Shown: positions 53,354 to 62,164, counted from the first letter of the stretch. The stretch is 64,000 bases of DNA from Sneathiella chinensis (GCF_012720115.1 NZ_VNWN01000002.1:1-64000), one strand, 5' to 3'. Made by a program: numbers and translations. The notes: generated from the sequence alone by a model not told the origin.

Positions 53354-54355
53354 CTATCCGATCCTTGCGGGCACGGAAAACCCCTGATCCGCTTTTGCCG
53401 CCTGCGCCAGCGCATGGGCGGCAATGGCCGTATCCTGTGCGCCGGTACCCGTCAGGTCGCACACGGTCACCGCCTCCTCCGACACCCGGCCAGAAACGGC
53501 ACCGCGGACAATCGCCCCAAGTTCCGGCAGGGACGATCCCACAAGATAGCCTGCGGCCTGTGCCGTGCGCAGCTCGCCCAATGTCTCGCACTGGCGCTGG
53601 TTATCACACACATAAAGGTCCGCCCGCGCCAGAATGTCCGGGTCCAGTTCGTTCTTGCCCGACTGATCCGACCCCATGGCCGTGATATGCAGGCCCGGAT
53701 GCAACCAGTTGGCCTGAAGAACCGGTTCCGTGGCCGGGGTTGTTGTGACCACAAGCTGGCATCTGGCGACAAGATCGGCAGCGCTATCCGACACCTCTGC
53801 CGGAATGCCAAGGTCCTGCTGCAAATCCCGGGCGCACTGTTCGGCCTTGCCGCGATCCCGGCCCCAGACGATCACCCGTTCAAAGGACCGTACCAGATGA
53901 GCGGCCTTCATCTGCAACCGGGCCTGCACACCGGTTCCGATCACACCGGCTGTTTGAACCACTTTCGGGGCCAAACAGTCCGCGGCGACACCGCCCGCAG
54001 CGGCGGTCCTGACATTGGTCAGATAGCCGTTGTCCAGAAGGACTGCCTCCACAATCCCGGTCCGGGCGCTCAAGACCACCATCAACCCGTTCAGGCTGGG
54101 CAACCCCAAGGCCGGATTGTCAAAAAAGCCGGGACTGACCTTGATGGCAAACTCGTTGAAACCCGGAATGTAGGCCGTCTTGATATCCACTTCTCCATGG
54201 ACCTCCGGCAGGTTCATGGACAAGACAGGCGGCATGACAACAGCGCCGCCAGACAGCGCAGAAAAGGCGTTGCCCACAAGGGAAATGGCCTGCCTGTCCA
54301 ACGGGACGCAGGCGCGCAGCATCTCTTCTGTCAGAATGCGTATGCTATGATCCAT
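53354..54355 (-). CDS. eutC: Ornithine cyclodeaminase-family protein of hydroxyectoine use
   Basis: 333 aa, ornithine cyclodeaminase/mu-crystallin fold. NAFSALSGGAVVMPPVLSM and the NAD-binding GVIGTGVQARLQMKA define the family; the TNVRTAAAGGVAADCLAP segment is typical. In hydroxyectoine users EutA, EutB and EutC are needed together to turn hydroxyectoine into ectoine. A strong AGGGAGGAACC precedes the ATG. Confidence 0.83.
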   Translation of the reverse strand: MDHSIRILTEEMLRACVPLDRQAISLVGNAFSALSGGAVVMPPVLSMNLPEVHGEVDIKTAYIPGFNEFAIKVSPGFFDNPALGLPSLNGLMVVLSARTGIVEAVLLDNGYLTNVRTAAAGGVAADCLAPKVVQTAGVIGTGVQARLQMKAAHLVRSFERVIVWGRDRGKAEQCARDLQQDLGIPAEVSDSAADLVARCQLVVTTTPATEPVLQANWLHPGLHITAMGSDQSGKNELDPDILARADLYVCDNQRQCETLGELRTAQAAGYLVGSSLPELGAIVRGAVSGRVSEEAVTVCDLTGTGAQDTAIAAHALAQAAKADQGFSVPARIG

Positions 54356-54397
54356 GGTTCCTCCCTGAAGCTGCGGACCGCCGCCCCAATCCTGTGA

Positions 54398-55414
54398 TCA
54401 GGAAAACTCGGTGGTCTCGGTGCCGATAACCGACAGGCAATCCCCGCGCCCGATCAGCCCCGCAAAATGCTTGTGCACAACAATCCCGTCTCGCGGGGCC
54501 ACATACTCCACCGCCGGCCGGGAGGGCGTGTCCACATCATGAATGAAGGCAAGGGCCTGTCCCGCCGTGACCTGATCCCCAAGATTGACGGCAAATTCGA
54601 CAATGCCGCCCCCATCCGCAATCACATAGGACCCGTCCAGTGTCTCCAGAAAGCGGGTCTCCCCGGTTCCGGTCAGGGGTTCATCCAGCACCCCCAGATG
54701 CACCAGCACATCATGCACCCCGGAAAGCGCAATCGCCACGGTTTCCGGTGTGGACGTTCCGCCGCCGCCCAGTTCGGTGGAGATAAAGATTTTCCCCATA
54801 TCCTCCACCGCCGTATCCAGCATTCCCGCCGCGTCCAGTTCTTCCAGAACCAGACAATTGGGGGCGCCAAACGCCCTTGCTGCCGCCACCGTCCGGGCCA
54901 TTCTGTCCGCATCCGGCAACCGATGAATGACACTGGTCGGCAGGAAGGACATCATTTTGCCTCCGGAATGAATATCCACAACCGCATCACAGCGGGACAG
55001 GATGAAACGCTGAACAAAATCCGCGATCATCGGGGTAATGGTACCATCCCTGTCCCCCGGAAAGCACCGGTTCATGTTGCGCCCGTCCAGCGGGGACAGC
55101 CGGGTCCCTGCCATCACGGCCGGATAATTGAGGGCCGGCAGCACGATCACCTGCCCGGACAGACGCTCCACGTCCAGCATCCGGATCAGCTTCATCAGGG
55201 TAATGGGCCCTTCATATTCATCGCCATGATTGCCACCGGTCAGAAGAACCGTCGGCCCCGCCCCGTTCCGAAAGACGGAAACCGGCATCAGGATGGACCC
55301 CCACGGGGATTCGTTGCGGGAATGGGGGATGGTCAGGTGGCCGTGCTGAACCCCTTCCTGATCAAAATCCACCACCGTGGAAATCTTGCTGCGCTGATCC
55401 CCTGAATTCATCAT
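54398..55414 (-). CDS. doeB: N-alpha-acetyl-L-2,4-diaminobutyrate deacetylase
   Basis: 338 aa of the succinylglutamate desuccinylase/aspartoacylase (M14-like) family. Zinc ligands His63 and Glu66 in GGNHGDEYEGP and a later histidine in DIHSGGKM are present; a C-terminal biotinyl-like segment carries DGIVVHKHFAG. It removes the acetyl group from the ectoine-ring-opening product. First gene of the minus-strand unit; divergent from eutB. Confidence 0.9.
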   Translation of the reverse strand: MMNSGDQRSKISTVVDFDQEGVQHGHLTIPHSRNESPWGSILMPVSVFRNGAGPTVLLTGGNHGDEYEGPITLMKLIRMLDVERLSGQVIVLPALNYPAVMAGTRLSPLDGRNMNRCFPGDRDGTITPMIADFVQRFILSRCDAVVDIHSGGKMMSFLPTSVIHRLPDADRMARTVAAARAFGAPNCLVLEELDAAGMLDTAVEDMGKIFISTELGGGGTSTPETVAIALSGVHDVLVHLGVLDEPLTGTGETRFLETLDGSYVIADGGGIVEFAVNLGDQVTAGQALAFIHDVDTPSRPAVEYVAPRDGIVVHKHFAGLIGRGDCLSVIGTETTEFS

Positions 55415-55438
55415 CCTGACCCCGTTATTTTTTCAAGA

Positions 55439-55446
55439 TGTATACA
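55439..55446. promoter_or_regulatory. GntR/FCD-type operator candidate (TGTATACA)
   Basis: TGTATACA within GATGTATACAATC matches TTGTATACAA, a motif bound by many FCD-subfamily GntR regulators, at 9 of 10 positions. It lies 25 bp before doeB in the divergent doeB-eutB region. Confidence 0.5.
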
Positions 55447-55510
55447 ATCATATCTATATTTCCCAATATTCTGTAAAATATTATGGGTCAACCACTGATT
55501 TCACCCATCG

Positions 55511-55520
55511 TTGTGCACAT
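55511..55520. promoter_or_regulatory. GntR-type operator candidate (TTGTGCACAT)
   Basis: TTGTGCACAT matches 9 of 10 bases of the palindrome core TTGTGCACAA found in the doeA-ehuB promoter. It lies 20 bp before the preferred eutB start, in its leader. Confidence 0.5.
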
Positions 55521-55539
55521 CAATAGGGAAAAGCCAACC

Positions 55540-56508
55540 ATGCTGACACTGCAATCCATCTTCAGGGCGCGCCGTCCCGTTGCCGAACTGGCGCTACGAA
55601 CCCCTCTCACGCCCTGCCCGGCGCTGTCCGGCGAGGGGCGGCAGGTGCGCCTGAAACTGGAAACGGTCCAGCCAACCGGCGCCTTCAAGATACGCGGGGC
55701 GGCCAATGCACTGGCCGCCCTGACGCCCGCACAGGCGGAACGGGGCGTGGTCTGCGCCTCGACCGGCAATCACGGCCGCGCCCTCAGCCATGCGGCAGCG
55801 GCCCGTGGCATCCCGGCCATTGTCTGCATGTCCAGCCTGGTCCCGGAAAACAAGCGTCAGGCCATCAGCGATCTTGGCGCCGAAATCCGCATTGTCGGCA
55901 ACAGTCAGGATGACGCCCAACAGGAAGTCGATCATCTGGTCCAGTCGCTGGGAATGAACGAGATTCCCCCCTTCGATCACCCGGACATCATTGCCGGACA
56001 GGGGACCATCGGCCTTGAAATCATGGAGGATTGGCCGGAGGTGGATACGGTTCTGGTGCCCCTCTCCGGGGGCGGCCTGATTGGCGGCGCGGCCCTCGCC
56101 GTCAAATCCATCTCTCCCCATATCCGCGTTGTCGGGATTTCCATGGAACGGGGCGCCGCCATGCAGGCCAGCCTTGCGGCGGGCAAACCGGTCGCTGTCC
56201 CGGAAGAACCATCCCTTGCCGACAGTCTGGGCGGCGGCATCGGTCTTCGGAACCGCCATACCTTTTCCCTCGCCCGGGACCTTGTGGACGAGATTATCCT
56301 GCTGTCCGAAGCCGACATTGCGGCAGGGATGCGGCATCTCTATCACCACCACGGCCTTGTAACCGAAGGGGCCGCTGCCGTTGGTGTGGCCGCCCTTGTT
56401 ACCGGGAAGGTCGCGTCCACCGGACCCAATATTGCGGCAGTCATTTCCGGCCGAAACGTGGACCCTGTCCAGTTTGGAAAGGTCCTGACCGGCACCCTGC
56501 CCGCCTGA
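55540..56508 (+). CDS. eutB: Threonine dehydratase-like PLP enzyme of hydroxyectoine use
   Basis: 322 aa, fold-type II PLP enzyme. The PLP lysine is Lys50 in GAFKIRGAANAL; the phosphate loop is VPLSGGGLIGG. Alone it resembles threonine/serine dehydratase, but neighbours make it EutB. The ATG at 55540 has GGGAAAAG at good spacing; an upstream ATG at 55483 has no ribosome site. It converges on doeA with a 22-bp gap. Confidence 0.84.
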   Translation: MLTLQSIFRARRPVAELALRTPLTPCPALSGEGRQVRLKLETVQPTGAFKIRGAANALAALTPAQAERGVVCASTGNHGRALSHAAAARGIPAIVCMSSLVPENKRQAISDLGAEIRIVGNSQDDAQQEVDHLVQSLGMNEIPPFDHPDIIAGQGTIGLEIMEDWPEVDTVLVPLSGGGLIGGAALAVKSISPHIRVVGISMERGAAMQASLAAGKPVAVPEEPSLADSLGGGIGLRNRHTFSLARDLVDEIILLSEADIAAGMRHLYHHHGLVTEGAAAVGVAALVTGKVASTGPNIAAVISGRNVDPVQFGKVLTGTLPA

Positions 56509-56530
56509 TCCCGGCAGGGTGCCCGCCCCC

Positions 56531-57706
56531 TCATTTCACGAACAACTCCCGCGGGACAGCAGCCAGACACTCCCCGCCTTCTTCCGTGACCAGCACACTT
56601 TCCGTCATCTCGAACCCCCAGTCCTCGAACCACAGGCCCGGCATGAAATGAAAGGTCATGCCAGCCTCCAGAACCGTTTTGTCCTCGGCCCGCAGGCTCA
56701 TGGTCCGCTCTCCCCAGTCCGGCGGATAGCTCAACCCGATCGGGTAGCCGCAGCGGTTGTCTTTGTCATAGCCACATTTGCGCAGCGCCTCGAAAAAGGT
56801 TGAGGCCACCTCGCCGCAGGTATTGCCCGGCCGAAACATGACCAGCGTTTTTTCAATACACTCGTTTATGGCCGCTTCCACCCGGCGATAGCTGTCCGGC
56901 GGTGTCCCCAGATACAAGGTGCGGGAGACCGGGCAGTGATAGCGGTGATAGGCCCCGGCAAGCTCCATGAACATACCCGTATCCTTTTCCAGAATACCGT
57001 CATCCCAAGTCATGTGGCAGGCGGCTGCCTCAATCCCGCTGCCGATCAGCGGCACAATGGCCGGATAGTCACCATAGAATTCGTCAGAGCCCTTGATGGT
57101 CGCATGATAGATTTCCGCCACCAGATCGTTTTTCCGCATCCCCGGCTCAGCCACATCCAGTATCCGCTCGTAGGTTTTCTCGATCACCCGTGCCGCCCGG
57201 CGCATGTAATCGATTTCCGTTTCCGACTTCACCGCCCGCTGCCAGTTCACAAGGCTGTTGGCATCCAGAAAGGTGGCGTCCGGCAGGTAGGTCAACAGGG
57301 ATTCCATGGCCTTGGCACTGAAATAGTAGTTGTCTTTCTCGACCCCGATGGTCCCCTTGCCCCACCCCAGATCCGCCAGAATGGCCGCCAGGTAATCCAT
57401 GGGGTGACAGTCCGATGACTGCACATAATGATCGGGATAGGTCAGGATATGTTCCGGGGAAAGATAGGTGGTCAGACGGGCTCCGGCGCCGTCAATACCG
57501 CGTCCGAACCAGAAGATACTGCCGTTTTCGTTCAGGACAACACACTGGTGGACATAAAAGGACCAACCGTCATATCCGGTCAGCCATGCCATGTTGGAAG
57601 GATCATAGACGATCAGGGTTTCGATACCGGCGCGGGACATGGCGTCCAGCGTTTTCTGCATCCGCAGGCGGTATTCCTCGCCGCTAAAACGAATCCGTTT
57701 GGTCAT
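56531..57706 (-). CDS. doeA: Ectoine hydrolase
   Basis: 391 aa, M24 creatinase/aminopeptidase fold. The N-terminal half (YDPSNMAWLTGYDGWSFYVHQ) and the C-terminal pita-bread half (AACHMTWDDGILEKDTGMF, PGLWFEDWGFEMTESVLVTEEG) match DoeA/EutD. It opens the ectoine ring to N-acetyl-diaminobutyrate. It is preceded by a 51-codon reading frame 14 bp upstream, probably on the same mRNA. Confidence 0.92.
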   Translation of the reverse strand: MTKRIRFSGEEYRLRMQKTLDAMSRAGIETLIVYDPSNMAWLTGYDGWSFYVHQCVVLNENGSIFWFGRGIDGAGARLTTYLSPEHILTYPDHYVQSSDCHPMDYLAAILADLGWGKGTIGVEKDNYYFSAKAMESLLTYLPDATFLDANSLVNWQRAVKSETEIDYMRRAARVIEKTYERILDVAEPGMRKNDLVAEIYHATIKGSDEFYGDYPAIVPLIGSGIEAAACHMTWDDGILEKDTGMFMELAGAYHRYHCPVSRTLYLGTPPDSYRRVEAAINECIEKTLVMFRPGNTCGEVASTFFEALRKCGYDKDNRCGYPIGLSYPPDWGERTMSLRAEDKTVLEAGMTFHFMPGLWFEDWGFEMTESVLVTEEGGECLAAVPRELFVK

Positions 57707-57720
57707 ATTTCAGCTCTTTC

Positions 57721-57876
57721 TCAGAAAACAACAGATCGGAATCCGGGCGCGCTCTTGGCCCCGTTATTCAGGGACATGACCAGCAGGGAACGGCTCATGC
57801 GGTTGAATAGCGCCACTTCCTCGAAAGTATCATGGGCGGTAAAATTGCGGATATTCTTCTGGCTGTCACTAGACAC
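57721..57876 (-). CDS. Small hypothetical protein (51 aa) ahead of doeA
   Basis: A GTG start at 57876 is preceded by GGAGAG with 5-nt spacing; the stop is at 57721, 14 bp before the doeA start codon. The peptide begins MSSDSQKNIRNFTAHDTFEE and continues with VALFNRMSRSLLVMSLNNGA, ending RSVVF. It is soluble with a short hydrophobic patch and an amphipathic middle. I recognise no family. Position and ribosome site suggest a real leader gene of the doeA transcript; an ATG in another frame just upstream stops after six codons. Confidence 0.6.
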   Translation of the reverse strand: MSSDSQKNIRNFTAHDTFEEVALFNRMSRSLLVMSLNNGAKSAPGFRSVVF

Positions 57877-57921
57877 GTCTTCTCTCCATCTTTTATTAGG
57901 AATATAAGTCCATCGAACCTA

Positions 57922-57935
57922 TGTTGTGCACAACA
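57922..57935. promoter_or_regulatory. 14-bp perfect palindrome, operator candidate
   Basis: TGTTGTGCACAACA, a perfect 14-bp palindrome, 46 bp before the 51-aa gene. Core TTGTGCACAA recurs at 55511. It is most likely bound by the GntR/FCD regulator encoded at 61301. Confidence 0.6.
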
Positions 57936-57997
57936 GGTTGGATAATTCAAAAAATTTCCCTTATATTTCTGAAAAATACAATCTGTTTTTTGTTTAG

Positions 57998-58010
57998 TTG
58001 TATATAACAA
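57998..58010. promoter_or_regulatory. TTGT-ACAA-type site in ehuB promoter
   Basis: TTGTATATAACAA has 4-bp inverted arms TTGT/ACAA with a 5-nt AT centre. It is similar to the sites at 55439 and 57922 but looser. Confidence 0.4.
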
Positions 58011-58160
58011 TTGAATTTCCATGATCCTTTTGTCATGCTGCCCCCTTCAAGTCGAAGAGCGACATGACCTGTTCTTCAGTATGGTGAAGGTTCAATATCA
58101 GGTTGAATGAGACCAAGATCAGCAAGGATGCTGACCCGATAAACACAGGGAGAAACACGC

Positions 58161-59024
58161 ATGAAGAAATTTACCGAGTTTTCACGCCGCGCCGTGATGG
58201 GCCTTGCCGCTGCAGCGGCTGTCCTGTCCGCAACCTCCGTCGCCATGGCGGAAACAACTCTGGAAAAAATCAAGAAGCAGGGTTACATCCGGGTCGGCTT
58301 CGCCAATGAGGCACCCTATTCCTTTGCCACGGCTTCCGGCAAGCTGGCGGGCGAGTCCCCGACCGTGTTCACCCATGTCATGAAACAGCTGGGTGTGAAC
58401 GAGGTGGACGGCGTCCTGACCGAATGGGGTTCCCTCATTCCGGGCCTGAAAGCAGGCCGCTTTGACGCCATTGTCGCATCCATGTATGTGACCCCGAAAC
58501 GCTGCGCCCAGATCATCTTCGCCAACCCGACCTATGGCATCGGTGAAGCCTTCGTGGTCAAGAACGGCAACCCGGACGGCATCAACACCTACGCTGACGC
58601 AGTGGGCAAGGACAAGAAAATCGCCTTCATCGCCGGCACTGCCGAAGTGGAGCACGCCAAAATGGCTGGCATGTCCATGGAACAGCGGGTGATCGTCCCG
58701 GATTTCGCCTCTGCCGTTGCCGCCGTCAAGGCGGGCCGGGCCTCTGCTGCGGCCCTGACATCGCTGACCGCCAAGGATCTGGCCTCCAAGGATGACGGGA
58801 TCGAGCGGGCCGCCCCGTTCACCTTCACCCATGAAGGCAAGAAATACAAAGGCGAAGGCTCCTTCGGCTTCCGCAAGGAAGACACTTCCCTTCGCGATGC
58901 GGTCAATGCGGAACTGAAGAAGTTCCTCGGCACACCGGAACATATCGCCATGATCAAGGAATACGGGTTCGACGAATCCAACCTTCCGGAAAAAACAGCC
59001 GCACAACATTGTGCCGGCGAATAA
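58161..59024 (+). CDS. ehuB: Ectoine/hydroxyectoine ABC transporter binding protein
   Basis: 287 aa with signal peptide (about 1-30, Tat-like FSRRAVMGL). GFANEAPYSFATASGKLAGESPTVF and LIPGLKAGRFDAIVASMYVTPKRC are characteristic of EhuB. It is followed by a hairpin and the membrane genes. It binds ectoine and hydroxyectoine in the periplasm. Confidence 0.92.
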   Translation: MKKFTEFSRRAVMGLAAAAAVLSATSVAMAETTLEKIKKQGYIRVGFANEAPYSFATASGKLAGESPTVFTHVMKQLGVNEVDGVLTEWGSLIPGLKAGRFDAIVASMYVTPKRCAQIIFANPTYGIGEAFVVKNGNPDGINTYADAVGKDKKIAFIAGTAEVEHAKMAGMSMEQRVIVPDFASAVAAVKAGRASAAALTSLTAKDLASKDDGIERAAPFTFTHEGKKYKGEGSFGFRKEDTSLRDAVNAELKKFLGTPEHIAMIKEYGFDESNLPEKTAAQHCAGE

Positions 59025-59033
59025 CAGGTGCAT

Positions 59034-59071
59034 GATGTCCCCCGGTCCCGCCCTGCGGTGCCGGGGGCATC
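59034..59071 (+). promoter_or_regulatory. Stem-loop between ehuB and ehuC
   Basis: GATGTCCCCCGG (59034-59045) pairs with CCGGGGGCATC (59061-59071), 11 bp with one bulged T and a 15-nt GC-rich loop. No T-run follows, so it is more likely an mRNA-stabilising structure than a terminator. Confidence 0.6.
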
Positions 59072-59089
59072 GCCTTATGGTCATATAAT

Positions 59090-59821
59090 ATGGAACAGGT
59101 TCAATCCCGACTTGTCGTCGCCATTGTCCTCAGCTTTTTTCTGGGTCTGATGGTGGCAACATTTGCCGATGTGCGCGTTTTCCTGCCGGAACTCCTGAGA
59201 GGCGCCTGGATCACGATCCAGATCACCGCCGGCGGCATTGTCGTTGCCATTCTTGCCGCCCTGGCAGCCGCCATCGGAAAAATGTATGGCCCGCGCCCCG
59301 TCCGGTGGCTTGCCATCACCTATATCGAGATTTTTCGCGGAACCTCCGCACTGGTCCAGCTTTTCTGGCTGTTCTTCGTCCTGCCCTATTTCGGCGTGAC
59401 ACTGGAGCCGTTCACCGTCGGCATTGCGGCCCTCGGCCTGAATGTGGGGGCCTATGGCGCGGAAGTGATCCGCGGCGCCATCCAGTCCGTCGACCGGGGA
59501 CAGTGGGAAGCCTCGCGGGCCCTGAACATGACCCGCATGCAGGCCTTGCGCCGCATCATCCTGCCGCAAGCCCTTGTTGCCATGATACCACCGTGGGGCA
59601 ACCTGTTTATCGAATTGCTCAAGGCCACGGCCCTTGTCTCCATGATTTCACTGGGCGACCTTGCCTTCAAGGCACAGCAAATGAACCAGAACACCCTGAA
59701 AACCGTCGAGATTTTCTCGTTGGTGCTGCTGATCTATCTCGCCATCGCGCTGGTGATCACCAGCCTGATGCGGGCGCTTGAGCGCAAGGCCGCCAAGGGC
59801 CTGTCACGAGGAAGGGGGTAA
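59090..59821 (+). CDS. ehuC: Ectoine/hydroxyectoine ABC transporter permease
   Basis: 243-aa polar amino-acid-type permease. The EAA loop is QWEASRALNMTRMQALRRIILPQAL; five hydrophobic segments. It forms the channel with EhuD. It ends 3 bp before ehuD. Confidence 0.9.
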   Translation: MEQVQSRLVVAIVLSFFLGLMVATFADVRVFLPELLRGAWITIQITAGGIVVAILAALAAAIGKMYGPRPVRWLAITYIEIFRGTSALVQLFWLFFVLPYFGVTLEPFTVGIAALGLNVGAYGAEVIRGAIQSVDRGQWEASRALNMTRMQALRRIILPQALVAMIPPWGNLFIELLKATALVSMISLGDLAFKAQQMNQNTLKTVEIFSLVLLIYLAIALVITSLMRALERKAAKGLSRGRG

Positions 59822-59824
59822 GGA

Positions 59825-60496
59825 ATGACATTCGAATGGGACTGGGCCTATACCCAAGAAATCCTGCCCATACTTGGCAAGGCATCCATTATCACCGTTC
59901 AGGCCACGGTCATCGGCTTTATTCTGGCGGCCCTGATCGGGCTTGTCTTTGCCCTGCTGCGCATGTCCACACTGGCCCCGGTGCGACTGGCAACCGGTGC
60001 CGTTGTCGAGTTTATCCGCTCCACCCCCCTGCTGATCCAGATATTCTTTGTCTATTTCGTCCTGCCCGAGTTTGGGGTGACGATGGACGCCATGACGGCG
60101 GGTATTCTGGCCCTTGGGCTGCATTATGGCAGCTACTGCTCCGAGGTGTATCGGGCCGGTCTTGACAATATCCCCAAAGGCCAGTGGGAGGCGGCAACCG
60201 CCCTGAACCTGTCCACCCTCACCACGTTCAAGGACATCATCATTCCGCAGGCCATTCCGCCGGTGGTGCCCGCCCTTGGCAACTATCTGGTGGCCCTGTT
60301 CAAGGAAACGCCCCTGCTTTCCGCCATCGCGGTTCTGGAACTGATGCAAACCGCCAAAATCCTTGGGTCGGAAAGCTTCCAATATACCGAGCCGATCACG
60401 CTGGTCGGCCTGTTCTTTCTCTTTTTCAGTCTTGTTTCAGCGGCGCTGGTCAGACAGGTGGAAGCCTGGCTGAAAACCCGCCACGGAGGAGCGTAA
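59825..60496 (+). CDS. ehuD: Ectoine/hydroxyectoine ABC transporter permease
   Basis: 223-aa permease of the same family. EAA-type segment QWEAATALNLSTLTTFKDIIIPQAI. TAATG coupling to ehuA. Partner of EhuC. Confidence 0.9.
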   Translation: MTFEWDWAYTQEILPILGKASIITVQATVIGFILAALIGLVFALLRMSTLAPVRLATGAVVEFIRSTPLLIQIFFVYFVLPEFGVTMDAMTAGILALGLHYGSYCSEVYRAGLDNIPKGQWEAATALNLSTLTTFKDIIIPQAIPPVVPALGNYLVALFKETPLLSAIAVLELMQTAKILGSESFQYTEPITLVGLFFLFFSLVSAALVRQVEAWLKTRHGGA

Positions 60497-61290
60497 TGTC
60501 CGCAGACCATCCATCCGCCGCGCCAATGGTGCGTTTTGAAAATGTGCGCAAGAGTTATGGACACCTGACCGTCCTTGACGACCTCAATCTGGATATCGCC
60601 CCCAACGAGAAGGTCGCCATCATCGGCCCTTCCGGGTCTGGAAAGACAACCGTGCTGCGCATGTTGATGACGCTGGAGGAAGTCAATGACGGCGTGATCT
60701 GGGTCGAGGGGGACCCGCTGACACACATGTATCGGGACGGCAAGCTGGTTCGCGCCAACAAGCGCCACATCCGGCAGGTCCGGTCCAAGATCGGCATGGT
60801 GTTCCAGCATTTCAACCTGTTCCCGCACATGTCAGCGGTCAAGAACTGCATGGAAGCCCCCATAACCGTTCTGGGCCTGAGCCGGGACGAGGCCTATGAG
60901 CGGTCCCGCGTCCTTCTGGACATGGTCGGGCTTGGCGACAAGCTGGATCATTATCCGGGGCAATTGTCCGGCGGCCAGAAACAACGGGTGGCCATTGCCC
61001 GGGCGCTGGCCATGCGGCCCAAGATCATGCTGTTCGACGAGGTGACATCGGCGCTGGACCCGGAACTGGTGGGAGAGGTCCTGAATGTGATCCGGGAACT
61101 GGGCGAGGCCCATGACCTGACCATGCTGATGGTGACCCACCAGATGGGATTTGCAAAAGAGTTTGCAGACCGGGTTTGCTTCTTTTACGCTGGCAAGATC
61201 GCAGAACAGGGAACCCCTGACGCTTTCTTTGGAAACCCGCAAAATGAACGAACACAGCAGTTTCTCAGCGCCGTTCTGGAGGCAGACTGA
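60496..61290 (+). CDS. ehuA: Ectoine/hydroxyectoine ABC transporter ATP-binding protein
   Basis: 264 aa. Walker A GPSGSGKTTVLR, signature LSGGQKQRVAIARAL, Walker B IMLFDEVTSALDPE, H-loop MVTHQMGFAKE. The start MSADHPSAA at 60496 follows GGAGGAGCG. Unlike some clusters, the ATPase gene is last here (B-C-D-A). Confidence 0.92.
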   Translation: MSADHPSAAPMVRFENVRKSYGHLTVLDDLNLDIAPNEKVAIIGPSGSGKTTVLRMLMTLEEVNDGVIWVEGDPLTHMYRDGKLVRANKRHIRQVRSKIGMVFQHFNLFPHMSAVKNCMEAPITVLGLSRDEAYERSRVLLDMVGLGDKLDHYPGQLSGGQKQRVAIARALAMRPKIMLFDEVTSALDPELVGEVLNVIRELGEAHDLTMLMVTHQMGFAKEFADRVCFFYAGKIAEQGTPDAFFGNPQNERTQQFLSAVLEAD

Positions 61291-61300
61291 CCCCAACGCC

Positions 61301-61990
61301 ATGGACGACCCGAACAGTGACAAATCCAGTTCGCAGGAGCGGTTCCTCACTCTTTACACCACCATCCGGGAACGGATCGCACTGCTGGACTATCTGCCGG
61401 GTGCACGCCTGTCGGAAACAGAACTGGCCAGTGAATTCGGCATCAGCCGGACCCCGCTCCGCCGCGCCCTGAACCGGCTGGAAACGGAAGGTCTTGTGGA
61501 AAGCCGTCATGGGGTCGGCACGTTTGTCACCTCCCTGAATATGGAGGAACTCCGCGAGGTATACCGGCTGCGCAAGGAACTGGCCCCGCTAATCAGTATC
61601 CTGAGCCCGGTTTCCCCAAGCCCCGAGATGATCGCCCGCATCCGGTCGATACAAGCGGACTGCGCCAAGGTCAAACAGGCCTCAAGCCCGAAACAGGCCT
61701 TTGCCAAGCTGAATATCGCCTTTTTCCGGGTCCTCATGGAACTGGTCGGCAACCAGCCCCTGTACCAGATCATGGAATTGCTGTTCTACAGAACGGCCCG
61801 CATGTGGCCGGCCCTGACCAATGATGAAGAGAATGTCGCCGAAGCGGAAATCTTTGCCACCGAGATCGGGGACACGCTGCGCCTGCTGGAAGCCGGGGAC
61901 GTGGATGCCGTGGCCCACATGCGCCGGGCCCATATCTCCCTCGCATTCGGGCGGCTGGAACGCTACCTGAACAAGGACAGTGCCGCCTGA
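61301..61990 (+). CDS. GntR-family regulator with FCD domain
   Basis: 229 aa. N-terminal winged helix (ARLSETELASEFGISRTPLRRALNRLETEGLVESR) followed by a helical FCD domain starting at LNMEELREVYRLRKELAPL. Such regulators respond to acids or amino acids, and ectoine degradation intermediates are candidate effectors. It is not the MocR-type EnuR of other ectoine clusters. It lies 10 bp after ehuA, probably in the same transcript. The ATG at 61301 is preferred; an earlier ATG at 61244 lies inside ehuA. Confidence 0.83.
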   Translation: MDDPNSDKSSSQERFLTLYTTIRERIALLDYLPGARLSETELASEFGISRTPLRRALNRLETEGLVESRHGVGTFVTSLNMEELREVYRLRKELAPLISILSPVSPSPEMIARIRSIQADCAKVKQASSPKQAFAKLNIAFFRVLMELVGNQPLYQIMELLFYRTARMWPALTNDEENVAEAEIFATEIGDTLRLLEAGDVDAVAHMRRAHISLAFGRLERYLNKDSAA

Positions 61991-62164
61991 TCCTCCGGCT
62001 TGCCAGCAAAACGGCGATCGCCGCGACCGCAAAACACGCATGGGGAGCATCCTTCCCCCCCGCAAGGCAGAAAGCCTGTAAATTCATCTCCAAACACGCG
62101 CCCAAGCGGCTGTTCCGCTTGTAAAAAAGCAGGGAATAGGGAAATATACGGGCAATCAAGGGGA

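Larger units (their letters stand above)
57877..58160. other. Divergent promoter region between doeA unit and ehuB
   Basis: AT-rich 284 bp with two palindromic sites (57922-57935 and 57998-58010). The ribosome site GGAGAAAC for ehuB is at its right end. No gene is seen on either strand. Confidence 0.6.

Noticed and set aside
55483-55539. Upstream ATG (55483) as eutB start
   Set aside because: No ribosome site. It would add 19 residues not seen in the family start, while 55540 has good spacing from GGGAAAAG.
62103-62121. Hairpin CAAGCGG/CCGCTTG as a terminator of the GntR gene
   Set aside because: Followed by TAAAAAAG rather than a T-run on the plus strand; it does not fit an intrinsic terminator for the upstream gene.
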